From the NCBI RefSeq assembly GCF_013368755.1, contig NC_049563.1:2852001-2916000 (forward strand): a stretch of 64,000 nucleotides of DNA, written 5' to 3'. This DNA is from Talaromyces rugulosus (lineage: Eukaryota; Ascomycota; Eurotiomycetes; Eurotiales; Trichocomaceae). The position numbers and the translations under genes are program-made. Below, one piece after another: positions 39,617 through 50,719 of the stretch (position 1 is its first letter; each line of letters begins with the position of its first letter). The notes under the pieces were generated by a model, which worked only from the letters and a program-made list of their open reading frames with translations, ran no database searches and had not been told where the DNA came from.

Positions 39617-42019
39617 ATGGCAGGCTGGTTCTCATCTACCTCTCCGCTCGATGAGCAGATCGAAAAGGCGACCTCATCGTCCCTGTAAGCTAGCATGCTG
39701 CTGATGGCTTTTGGCGGATGCCTTGTCTAATGCTCGTTCTAGGGAGGACATCGCCCTTAACTTAGAGATATCCGATCTCGTTCGCTCGAAAAGCGTACAG
39801 CCCCGAGATGCAATGAAAGCTCTAAAACGACGCCTCGAGAACAAGAACCCAAATATACAGCTTGCTACTTTGAAGGTTCGCCACCCGAGTCGTCTCTCCT
39901 TGCCGCCTGACTGTGTGTTCCTAACAAGTGTTTTAGCTGACAGATACCTGTGTCAAAAATGGAGGATCCCATTTCCTCGCCGAAATTGCATCTCGCGAAT
40001 TCATGGATAATCTCGTATCCCTTTTGAAGTCTGAAGGAGTTCCGCTCAACCACGAAGTGAACCAAAAAATGCTGGAGTTGATACAAAACTGGGCCCTGGC
40101 CGCGCAGGGTAGGTTGGAGCTGATTTATCTTGGAGAGACATACCGAAAGCTACAGAACGAGGGGTTCCACTTCCCGCCCAAAACCGAGGTGACGAGCAGT
40201 ATGTTGGACAGCAGTGCGGTGAGTTTTCAGTCCGGATGGATCAGTATCAAGCATGCTAATCTAGCAATGTAGCCGCCAGAGTGGATTGACTCGGACGTTT
40301 GTATGCGCTGTCGAACAGCGTTTACTTTTACGAATAGAAAGCACCATTGCCGCAACTGTGGTAACGTCTTCGATGCCCAGTGTTCTAGCAAGACTATACC
40401 TCTACCTCATCTTGGAATCCTGCAGCCAGTCAGGGTCGACGACGGATGCTACGCTAAACTTACATCTAGGAACTTTCCGTCGACCGGCCTTTCGGAACGC
40501 TCGGCTTTCAAGAATACTTCAATCACAAAGGCAGCTTCATCTATGGAACCACGAAGCGCTCGGGTGGATTCATCATTTGACGATGACTTGCGCCGGGCGT
40601 TGCAATTGAGCTTAGAAGAGTCAGAGGGTCGCGGTAACTCTGGATACACGCCACAACCGACTCAACCGACTCAACCAGTCCCTGCACAAACCACGAAACC
40701 AGACATAAACAATGCTGAGGAGGAAGATGCCGATTTGAAGGCCGCTATCGAGGCGTCATTAAGAGATATGGAAGAGCAAAAGCAAAAACATACAGCGACA
40801 TTGAAAAGCTCAGCTGTAGCAGAAAGACGCAGTGAAAATACCGTCAACGCGACTGTTTTGCCGAAAAATTCATATGAGCTTAGCCCCGTGGAAGCCGAGA
40901 ATATCAATTTATTTGCCACCCTTGTTGACCGTCTTCAACACCAGCCCCCTGGAACTATTCTACGCGAACCACAAATACAGGAACTTTACGACAGCATAGG
41001 ATCTCTACGGCCGAAACTGGCGCGTTCATATGGCGAAACAATGAGTAAACATGGTAAGATGAAGTGTCCTTCAATACAGTGGGTTGGTGTTAACGGCAAA
41101 TCTAGATGCTCTTCTCGATCTACATGCAAAGCTTTCCTCGGTAGTACGATACTATGACCGGATGCTCGAAGAGCGCTTATCAAGCGCATACTCGCAACAT
41201 AATATTGGCCCCTACGGCTCGGCACCCCCTGGTCGACAGCCATACAGTAATTATCCACCATTAGGTCAGAATCCACCAGATGGTAGAGGAGCTGCGGAAA
41301 ACTTTTATTTATCAAACGCTGCTCCCGACCAATTCAACCCTACCTTCCAACCACAACAGCCGCAACACACTGGTGCCAGTTACGGCGCTGGTACTCCAGC
41401 TCCCGGGGTAGGAAGCCCTAGTCCGTACCCAACGCTGAACCCTGCTGGGGAAGCGCCGCCGAATCAAGGATGGAATCAGAATAACCCTCAGGCTTTCCGC
41501 CCTCCCTCGGTAGCCGATTCTGTCTCATACGCAGGACAGTATGGGGTACCCCCCGCAGCTGTAGGTGCCTACCCTAGCCATGGGCCAGCTCAAGAATCTG
41601 GCCAAGTTGGCTCAGCGCCGTCGAGAGAAAGTGAAACGCCGTATCAGCCGTCACCTATAGCGAGACGTGATTCCCAATTCCAACAGACAGCGACTGGTCC
41701 TGGTCCTTATTCCTCACCGCAGCAATATGCACCAACGGGCGAGCCACCACAACCAGGCTACCAGCACCAGGATGCTGCTTCAGCTTATCAACAAAGTCAT
41801 GAACCTCCTATCTCGCAATTCTCGCAGCAGTCCTCGCATAGTTATTCTCAACCTCCGCCGCCTGTCGCTTCAACCCAACCTCTTACGTCTCCTCCAGTTA
41901 ATGGCCCTTATACAGGATATGCAGGCCCACAAGTACCTACCGCCTATCCAACACACACGCAGTTCCAAGAACCTGCGCCACCTAAGCCGATTGTGGAGGA
42001 GAGTTTGATTGATCTCTGA
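39617..42019 (+). CDS. VPS27: VPS27, ESCRT-0 subunit (HRS homologue)
   Basis: Binds PI3P and ubiquitinated cargo on endosomes and recruits ESCRT-I; partner of Hse1. Exons 39617-39684, 39743-39875, 39937-40218, 40273-41053 and 41106-42019 give 725 residues. VHS domain at about 8-145 ([18 protein letters not shown]). FYVE finger at about 163-225 with the R-K-H-H-C-R-N-C-G core that binds PI3P. Two ubiquitin-interacting motifs near 262-278 ([14 protein letters not shown]) and 313-330 ([16 protein letters not shown]). A helical GAT-like region for Hse1 follows ([20 protein letters not shown]). The long Pro/Gln-rich tail ends in SLIDL, a clathrin-box-like motif. All expected parts are present. Divergent from the Doa4-type deubiquitinase. 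Confidence 0.96.
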
Positions 42020-42946
42020 TTTTGTCTAGCCAATATTAGCCACCTGTTCTCGGCTCTGCCAGTTTGGATTCCCTCTTCTGTTTTTGCTTCCCCAATCTCC
42101 CTTCGCCCGAACATCTTACGATACCAATCAGCATCTATAGCATATCGGTATTTGGTGATATGGCACGGCGCTGTGCCATACCGAGCCTTTCTTATTATAC
42201 AAGAGCTCTTCGTTCGTTTTTCGCGTATAGGGAAAGCATAACGCCCATGTACAGTACGATGGTAGCGATCTATATCAATTTACTGCTTGAATGCCATAAA
42301 TTCCAGCCGCATGCGAGAGACGTAGACGGTAGACAGTAGACTCAAGTAGGGCTCGGTCCAGGTCACGCGCCGCCGCCTTCTCCGGTGACTTCATTATGCC
42401 AAGCCCCACCGGTTTCCTCCTTCCCTTTCTCCGCCGCCCAGGTCGCTCACTCCTCCTTCACAACATCTCTCGTGTCAGCGACTAATCACCTCCAACTGCG
42501 CTTTTTCTTCGCCTTGATCTGGTCACCTTTGCGGCGTTATCCGTGCTCATCTCACGAGGGTCGCAACCAGGCGTGCTTACTGCGTACATACACCACTGCA
42601 GATGCAGTAAAAGTCCGCCCAAATCGGCCAAGGCCGGCCTCCGGCCCACCAATTGCCTTGCACCAATTTCGCTATCTTGCAGGACGTCAATCCTGATCGA
42701 TCAATCATCGTCGTTGGTATCAATCTTGCGGGCTAACCCCGCCATTTCTCGATTCAAGCTACCTCGCGTTACACGTAACCCGGCTCCAACTGGTATTCAT
42801 GGTTGTCGGGACGTCTGTGCCGTGAAAGCTGGAAGGCGTGTGTGTGTTGGTTGGCGCTCCTTGGAGACAGGGTCGATCGATCCCCTTGCGCTGCCACCTT
42901 CGTTTCTTTCTTTTTTTTACTTTCCCTCACACCCACCTCAGTCGGC
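42020..42946. other. Intergenic region between VPS27 and the TCO89-type gene
   Basis: About 927 bp containing the VPS27 3' end and the next gene's promoter and probable long leader. The part after 42360 is C/T-rich on the plus strand. A frame open from 42803 joins the TCO89 frame, but it has no ATG before 42947. No separate gene. Confidence 0.55.
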
Positions 42947-44992
42947 ATGTCACCAGCGAGCAACAATAATACCACGTCCCCGGCAAAGCGCCCTGGTCTC
43001 GGCCGCCGTTCCGTGTCCTCCCACGCGGTCATCTCGACACGTACGTCGCCAGCCAATGCGACAGATGCGATCGAACCGCCCAAAGCGGCGACTGGCCACA
43101 AAACTCGCGCCCACGTCGTGGGTGGTGGTGGTCATCGCGCTCACGGACGTAACCCTTCATTCGGTAAAAATCTGAATAAGCTGCAGAGGTTGCATAGTGC
43201 CCAAAATGTCCAGTTGCTCACCGAAAGTGCGACGATCGGCACAGGTGTTCGTCACCACCAACGCAAAAAATCCGCTCCTGTGACACCTGCGGAAAGTCCT
43301 CGGAATTCAGGCGCGCATATCCGTTGGGACGAGACGAACGCATCTTTGGGCGATCGCAAAGCCAACGCCGCCTCGATACGAAAGAACTTTTCCACCCCCT
43401 CTCTCCATCGTCCTCCCTCAGGTGTTCTCACGAAGAAATCGCTCGTCACAGATCGGCCTCAGTCAGCAAAAGGACGGCCTAAAAAATCGGTTGGCTTTGA
43501 GCTGGCCGGCGCGTCTGACTCGGAAGCAGAGTGGGAAGAAGACAGTACTCAATCACCAGAGAGCACGAGACGTGGATCGGTCGCGCCATCCGCCAGAGAC
43601 AGCGCCGAGAATAGCCAGGTATTGGTTGACCCGTTAATATTCGTGAAGCGTCCGTATCCCCAGATACAAGCACGCAGTCTGCCCGAGTCTATCATTAGCA
43701 CCTTCCCTCGAGATAAGGAGAGTCTAGAGAATGAGGATTCAGAAAGTGCGCGTCAGTCCTCGGTCTCTTCGAATGAACAGATACAGCCGATGCATGCCCA
43801 CGAACCAGACGGGATAGCGAGTCGTTTATTGAGTTCATCTCGAACATCCAAGGCCCCGCCTGCAATGTCTTCTATATCAGCTATCGGCACTGCGACAGCG
43901 GTGGACGCAGCCCGTCGGAACGAGTCCCTAACGAATCTAGCTTCCAGTCATGTCGCACCACGCCATGCCCCCTCTACATCGTTCACAGCTGAAACTCAGA
44001 CAGCCCCTCGGGCTACTCCTCGGGCCACTCCTCAGGCTACATCGTCATCGATTGAAGGTGGCGTATCGCGCTTCATTACGAATGATCAAGCCGGGGCACA
44101 CGCCGCTTCTCGAACGGATTCCGATCCCAATACACCGTCGTCATTTCTCCCACATTACCATCCACAAACCCCTCCTTCTCCCGGTCGCAATTCTTCGAAG
44201 AAAGCCAAGGCAACATCACCTCAACCGCGACCTCCGGGCGATGGTCCGCATTCTCGGACACAACAGAAATTGTGGCTACAGCGAACAGCTACCTTGACCA
44301 CGTCGCCGCCCGATTCACATGGCTCGCCGGCCATTCCACCTTCCACTATTGATCCCGTTTTCATGGCTGCTTCGCATTCAAGGACGGGACAATATGAAAA
44401 TGGCCGAGGAGCAGTGAATGGAAGCGTCCGTGTTGGTGCAACCCATGATAGCGAGGCCAAACATACCCGCAAAGCGTATGAGAAGACGTCTTCAGAGATT
44501 AACGTCGTTCGGCGCTTTCAGAATCCCACCAAAAATAGTTTCAGCCGGATACAACGTTTAGCAAATGACGTAGGACGCCCAAGCTCCAAGTCTGGGCCTA
44601 ACAGCGACCTGGCCGGAAAGAGCGTCAAATCCGCGCCGTCATTGACAAATGGAAAATTCTTACAAACACCCCCAAACAGACGACAGCGTGCTCCAGTTGG
44701 AGACACTGACAACGGCACCGAGTCAGATAGTCGGCACGCAGCAGCAAAACCAGGCCGTGTATATTTCCAGGAACACGACGATGTGGTCAATATTGCCGAC
44801 CCTGCGGAGCCGACGGATCGCCTAGCCATTGAAAATAACGTTGATCCACAGGGCCAGCGTTCTGCCCAGCATATAATCACGGCATCTATGAAATCTGGTG
44901 ACCGAGACGGCGACGGCTACTTTGCTTCAGAGCAAGAAATGCTTCTCCGTAGGATATGGGAAAGCCGAGGAGAAATTGCCAGTCCTGGATAG
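42947..44992 (+). CDS. TORC1 complex subunit, TCO89-domain protein
   Basis: Fungal-specific accessory subunit of TOR complex 1 at the vacuolar membrane. A single intronless frame of 681 residues from the first in-frame ATG (MSPASNNNTTSPAKRPG). It is mostly disordered, Ser/Pro/Thr-rich. Conserved patches seen: GRNPSFGKNLNKLQRLHS near the N-terminus, KKSVGFELAG.SDSEAEWEE, RTQQKLWLQRTATLTTSPP, KTSSEINVVRRFQNP with SFSRIQRL after it, and the C-terminal SEQEMLLRRIWES. This spread of short islands in a disordered chain is typical of Tco89. Function in TORC1 is from the family. ATG13, a TORC1 substrate in other fungi, lies 8 kb downstream. Confidence 0.85.
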   Translation: MSPASNNNTTSPAKRPGLGRRSVSSHAVISTRTSPANATDAIEPPKAATGHKTRAHVVGGGGHRAHGRNPSFGKNLNKLQRLHSAQNVQLLTESATIGTGVRHHQRKKSAPVTPAESPRNSGAHIRWDETNASLGDRKANAASIRKNFSTPSLHRPPSGVLTKKSLVTDRPQSAKGRPKKSVGFELAGASDSEAEWEEDSTQSPESTRRGSVAPSARDSAENSQVLVDPLIFVKRPYPQIQARSLPESIISTFPRDKESLENEDSESARQSSVSSNEQIQPMHAHEPDGIASRLLSSSRTSKAPPAMSSISAIGTATAVDAARRNESLTNLASSHVAPRHAPSTSFTAETQTAPRATPRATPQATSSSIEGGVSRFITNDQAGAHAASRTDSDPNTPSSFLPHYHPQTPPSPGRNSSKKAKATSPQPRPPGDGPHSRTQQKLWLQRTATLTTSPPDSHGSPAIPPSTIDPVFMAASHSRTGQYENGRGAVNGSVRVGATHDSEAKHTRKAYEKTSSEINVVRRFQNPTKNSFSRIQRLANDVGRPSSKSGPNSDLAGKSVKSAPSLTNGKFLQTPPNRRQRAPVGDTDNGTESDSRHAAAKPGRVYFQEHDDVVNIADPAEPTDRLAIENNVDPQGQRSAQHIITASMKSGDRDGDGYFASEQEMLLRRIWESRGEIASPG

Positions 44993-45716
44993 CCGATATA
45001 AACTCTCTCATCGTTTTGGATGATTTAACATTTCACCACGGTTTTATTTTAATCGTGCCATACCAATTCCTACTATCATCCTCTCTCTATAGGCAACATT
45101 GACTTGGAAGTGCCTTCGCAAATATTACTCCCTCTCTCTTTGCATATTATACAACGGGGTTGGTAATATACATATTTGACTTGTTTCTTTTTCTCTCTTT
45201 ACTGTGCCTAGCAGTTAATTTTTGCACATGGGATGGTTGTTCTGGTTTTCGTTCATTGCTGTCCTCTTTTTGTGATTCGGAACTCCAATTTATAATTATA
45301 CCTGCATACGGCGTTTTTTGTTTTGTATGATTAGATTCATGATTTGCTTTGGCTTGTTCTTCTTTTTGCGTCAGACTTGTACTTGAACTTTTCCAAACAG
45401 GCTAATTACCTAATAGTCTAATACATACTATTGTTACCTTGACTAGACTGGATTTTTGACCTATGCAGCTGGATACAATGAACATTCTCAAGTGCTCCAA
45501 GTCATAGGATATTTATCATTGTTACATATAAATAGAATCAGTTAATCGAACCAACCGTTGAACAACTCTATTCAAGAAAGAGAGAAGGTATCATACAAAA
45601 ACAAAAAAGTTTATATACATCTATTTCTAGAAAAATTTAGGAAAAAAATATAGAGAAATATATGGCGAGAGGAGAATATGTAGTTTTCTAACAACTCTGA
45701 ACAGAAACGAAAACGT
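44993..45716. other. Convergent 3' region, TCO89-type gene / ankyrin-RCC1-BTB gene
   Basis: This 724-bp AT-rich interval holds the 3' untranslated regions of convergent genes. T-rich tracts occur throughout. No gene or structured RNA recognised. Confidence 0.6.
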
Positions 45717-48700
45717 TCAAGTTTTTGAAAGTCTGGTGGAAGAAGATTGGGCTTTTGATTTCCTTGGCCGGCGATGACTTGGTTTTTCATTTGATGGAGC
45801 TCCCTGCTGGCCCTGACCTTGGGGCTGGGGTTGCTGGGGCTGTTTATTACCTGGGGCTTCTTTTTGCGGTTGTTGCTGCTGCTGCTGCTGCTGAGACTGC
45901 GGTTGTCCACGATTCTTGCGGCGCTGTCGACCTTTGCCCTCACGAGCAGCAGCAGTATTGCTACTATTACCGGTAGTAGTCGCAGCAGCATTGGCCTCGG
46001 CTTCCATCACCCGTCTACTTTCCTTGTCCCACCATTCCTGAAATTCCTGCTCGGCTTGAATGTCCTGTAGATTGTGCTTTGCCATTGCCGCCTCGCGGAT
46101 CTCGTCCTTTTCGGCCTGTTGTTGAAGGAGAATTGAGGCTAGAGATGAGGAGGCTGCTTGTTGCTCGAGGGAGGAAGAAGCGGCGGCGCCAGAAACGGAT
46201 CGTTTGGAATGTTTCGTGTGCCGGATTGATTGGATGATTGGCTGCGTGGTTGCGGGCGAGCTTGGACTGGGTGGTGGTATTGCTGCTGGCTTTTGTTTGT
46301 TGGTATTTCCTGCCGATGAAGATATAAGAGTAGTAGTAGTAGTAGTAGTAGTAGGTTGTGAGACGCTGCAGTTTTGTTTGATGTTTGATGGCCCAGACTC
46401 CGTTGGTGCCGGTTGAGGTGAGGCAGCACCCGACACGGTCTGTCGGAGGGTCATCGATGGCTTGCGGCTAATCTTTGCTTGACTACTGGGGCGAAGAGAC
46501 GCCTGCGAACTTGGATCTTCTTTGATATCTCTCGAGGGTTTCTTGCCGATAGGCTGCCACGGCGATTGTCTTGCATCAGCTTCCCGTTGCTGTGCAGCCA
46601 ACTGCTCTTGTACCTGTATCTGTTGTTGAAGCTTCTTCCTTTCTCGCTGTGACATCTTTTGAGAAAAGTTGTTATTGCTGCTTGGCTGAACACTAGTGTC
46701 TGAGCGGTTCGACATTCCAAGCGTCAGATTCGATATGCGAGACTGAGACGTTTCCGTCATGATGTCTTTGAGATCCCGTTTATTGCCAGAAACAACAGGG
46801 GACGCCCATGGTGCTCCGCGCGGGCTTGGTGAACCTAGAAGACTGCCGGCTTCGCCGCTGTCTATCGATCCAATTCTGTCATCTAGACTCATTGGATCAC
46901 CCGGTGACTCGCCATGATTCAAGAACAATGAAGGAATATGCCCCTGACTCGAGGACAACGAAGGCCCTTGAGACATATCGCCCAAGTCATCGGGAATCGA
47001 GCTAAGCACAAAAGGCCTTCCCTTGCGTGTCGGGATGGGTGATGACATGGCAGTCTCGTCGTCCATCTGGAACATCAAATCGCCGGCCGACTGTTTAGCT
47101 TTGAGGGTTGGGGACAATGACTTGGTGGTCTCGCTAAACTGAAGTGCCTTGATTTTACGAGCCGATAGTGGTGCAGCAGCACTTATCCGTATCTTTTCGT
47201 CATATAGTTCGTCTTGGTCGAGACGCGAGCTTAATCTCATCGAATCAACCCGTCTTTGCTTGTCGACTTCAATCGTCGCGACGAGCTCTGGATACTTTTC
47301 CAATACAAAGTGCTCAGAGTTTCGCCCACGAGACACTGGATATCGAGCGAGCTGGTTCTCTTGACATACCGAGTCAAGTTCATCCATCAATTCGACTTCC
47401 AAATCACCGAGAAGCCTAAAGGAGTTAAAATGACCATATTTAGAAAGAGGGGAATCGGAAGCATACCTATTTTCCAACAAAGTCTCAAGGTTCAAACAGA
47501 TATACTCGAGCGCAGCTTCCTTGAATTCGGTCACAGTACATGCTTCAACAGCATTGAGCAAGTGACAAACGTTGCGAGTATTCACTGATAATCAAGTCAG
47601 CCCTATAATCCCCACATGATTCTGTCAGCAAACATACCAAATTTCCCCAGCATTTTCTGGCATATCTGAGCCAAACGGTCAATCATAAGCTCATTTGCAG
47701 CAAACATCACGTCGAGAACCAAGTCAACAAAGTCGTCGATGCTGTCATATCTGACATCGGCGAAAAGCTCCTCTTCCTCGTCTCCATACAGATAGCGCAG
47801 AACAAAGTCAAACATATGAGAATCCATATCTTTGAGGTCAACCGTGATTACATCTTCATTCCGTCTTGAATCAAGCCACCTTCCGCCAGAGCGACCATAG
47901 AAAAGACCGTCGAAGAAAGGGCATCTTTGACATATCATTTCACTGTGTGCGTGGATTGTTGTGTCTTTCAACTGGATCGCAACGTCGCTATTCTCAAAAA
48001 AGCGCGGGTCCTTTAAAGCTCTTCTCATGTCAAAAGGCAACGTTCGACTAGGTTTAACCATGATGACGGCAGCTCGCTCCAGAGACTTGAGGTCTAATTG
48101 GGCGGCAATGCGCATGACTTCAGTTCGCACCTGTCGATACCTATACGCATTGACTGAATCGCGTCTAGCGTCACGCCATACGTCCAATGCACTATCGGTA
48201 TAGACGAAAAACACAAGGTTCAAAAGTGTGAGGAAATCAAGTCCTTGGAAAGTGATTTGAGTATCTCCATTTTGATCGTACTCAATTGTCATGATGTCGA
48301 GAATCGTGTAAAATTTAACACGTCGAAATTCACTCAGCGCCGCCCGCAGGATAGAGCTGCGACCCGCCAGCACAAATTCATGCGCAGGTATCCGTGCATC
48401 AGACACCGTACTCTTAATCCAGACCACGCTGCTTGGTCTGACCAATGTGCTTGTTTGAAAAGTTGGCCGGAGTTCAGCTTCGATGTCAGACGACGAATAA
48501 ATGGCCGCCTTGATCTCGGCTATCTGGTATTTGGTCGCCGTGGTGTCATCTGTCCCATGGTCCGCCAAATATTTGAATGGAAGAAGCTGGAACAAGTCAT
48601 ACCACAGGGAGGAAGGGGGAATTGTGACCTGCTCTTTTGTAACGTTGCAGTCTCTCTGGGAGGCTGCAAAGGCACCAAACGCGTTGCTCCTCACAGCCGT

Positions 48701-50719
48701 GACTCTAGATAGACCCGGAATCCTGACGAATTTGTAGTCTTTGGAACTGGATTCCTTGATTTTAGTTCTCTTTTCTTTCGTCCAAGCTGATCCAGAGGTC
48801 GTGCAAATAATAATAGACCCGTCTTGCCCGACATCAACGTCTGCGGCAGCCATGTGAGACTTCCTCACTGACCAAACACGCTCTGGTACTGTCAAGGAAT
48901 TGCGAATCTTGGCCGGATTTGTTGTCGAAGAAGTAATGGATGCGTTTTCAGGTTTGCCATTCACTTGTACAGTGTACACTTCGCCAAATGTCGAAAGCGC
49001 ACAGATTGTGTTTCTGCCTGAGGTGATTTTGACAATCCTGTTCGCTGCGTTCCCGTATCTTGTGGCTAGGAAGCTCTCTTTGATAAAATAGGAACTGAAG
49101 TCAAGGGGGAATGCCACTTTAGAATACCCATACTGGGTGAAAACCCATACCTCATGACTGTCCAGTAAAACGGCGGTAGCCCCGTCAATGGCCGAAACCA
49201 TGCGGATTGGCGAGCTAAAAAGTGACACGCCAACACGGCGTGGGATTACCTGAACCTCAAGAGAGCGAGCATCAGAGTCGACTAACCCAAGCTGCCCCTC
49301 GTTTTTACCGAAGGTGTAGAGACCCGAGCTGCTGTAGACGACGGAATGAATGGCAGAGGCAGCGGCTCCAAGAATTACTTCACGTTTGAACGGATTGAAT
49401 ATTTGCCGCGGCGTGCTTTGGATTGGGACGTCGTTCTTGTTGCTAGTTCGTGGAAGGTTGTATCCCAGCTGGCCATATTTATTACTTCCCCAACTAAAGA
49501 TCTCGCCTTCGTCAGAGATTGCAATCGAGTGGTCCTGGCCCAGCGCCACTGAGACCACCTTCTTCCCATCCAGGCCTCCGGTTTCTACACACACAAAATC
49601 GAATCTTGTTGCTTCGTCTCCAGTGCCTAGGCGGCCTCCAGGTCCAAAGCCGGACATGTGCAGATTCGATTCTGGATCAGTTGTCAAGATAGCGGTATGT
49701 AGTTTAGACATGTATATGTCCTGGAATACAATCGGTTTACTTTCTATCAGTGTCGGAAGATCACTTTGATAGCTAGAGTCCAAGCTGGAGCCCGGTTCCA
49801 GCTTTCCTGCGCGTTGGCGTGCTTCTTCTCTTTCACGATAAAAGCGTTGGAGTAAGTGACGTGGACGTTCCACGACGATTCGTTCCGGAAAGTGTCGGTC
49901 ATCTTCATCACCCAGTCCTAGCGTCAAATTCTTGTTGCTACCGAATGTGAAAACCTCGTCAGCTAGCAGGTTGATGCGCGGTTTCAATATCGCCCCTGAT
50001 ATGAATTCATCTCCGGAGTCGTCCCCACCATACGTAGAGTTGTTGGCAGATGAAGGGGGGCTATCGGCACCTTCACCGGTTGGAAGTTGCAGTGGCTGCA
50101 CATCCAAAGCGACAATCTGCTTGATGTCTCGATCAACGATGGTGGCACCGTAAACATCGAAAGGACTGTTTCCTTCACGATCCTTCATCTTGATCAAAGA
50201 CGGGTGCAGCGAGTTGCTTGGTGCACTAAAATCGATTGCACCTCGCACATCTCTCATGATCAGAGCATGGGCGATGGAGGCATTCCCCGAATACAATGCC
50301 CTGTGCAGTGCTGTCCACCCACTCTCCACATCCTGCACATATATATCGACAAACGGAATCGCTAAAAGGGCGTTTGCAAAGTCGATGGCGGAGGGTTTTG
50401 TCGACGAGGAGACGAGATGCAGGATGGTCCGTCCATGCTGATCGCGAGCATTCACCTGGGCGCGAGACCATGGTGAAGGGGTACCGCGCAGGGACGAGCC
50501 CCGGTCCGGAAACGAAGTAGCTGGGGAGGTCCCGGCAGCCTTCTTGCCCCTGGAAGCCGGGTTTGGGGATGAGCCGAGCGAGGGACTGCCGCCTATCTTG
50601 GGTGCGACGCTTGCTCCGGCGGAACGTTGGCCAGTGGGCGCATTGCTGATGTTTGCCAGCAAGCGCTTGAAACTGTCCACATCATCCTGGAGAAAATATT
50701 TCAGCAGCGTGCTACTCAT
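45717..50719 (-). CDS. Ankyrin / RCC1 / BTB protein (IBtk-like)
   Basis: Large probable substrate adaptor of a Cullin-3-type ubiquitin ligase or scaffold. Exons 50719-47638, 47584-47467 and 47415-45717 give 1632 residues. Order: ankyrin repeats near 105-185 (QHGRTILHLVSSSTKPSAID, GWTALHRALYSGNASIAHAL), RCC1-type blades (EVFTFGSNKNLTLGLGDED, GEIFSWGSNKYGQLGYN, GLYTFGKNEGQLGL), then two BTB segments (VRPSSVVWIKSTVSDARIPAHEFVLAGRS.. broken here; and VAIQLKDTTIHAHSEMICQR). The tail of about 500 residues is disordered, Gln/Ser-rich and ends in a basic region (SHRRPRKSKAQ). This arrangement is that of IBtk and fungal relatives. Intron 2 (47416-47466, 51 nt) is stop-free in frame, so retention would add 17 residues. 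Confidence 0.9.

Noticed and set aside
42803..42946. In-frame extension upstream of the TCO89-type start
   Set aside because: No ATG before 42947, and the extra residues do not resemble the family N-terminus.
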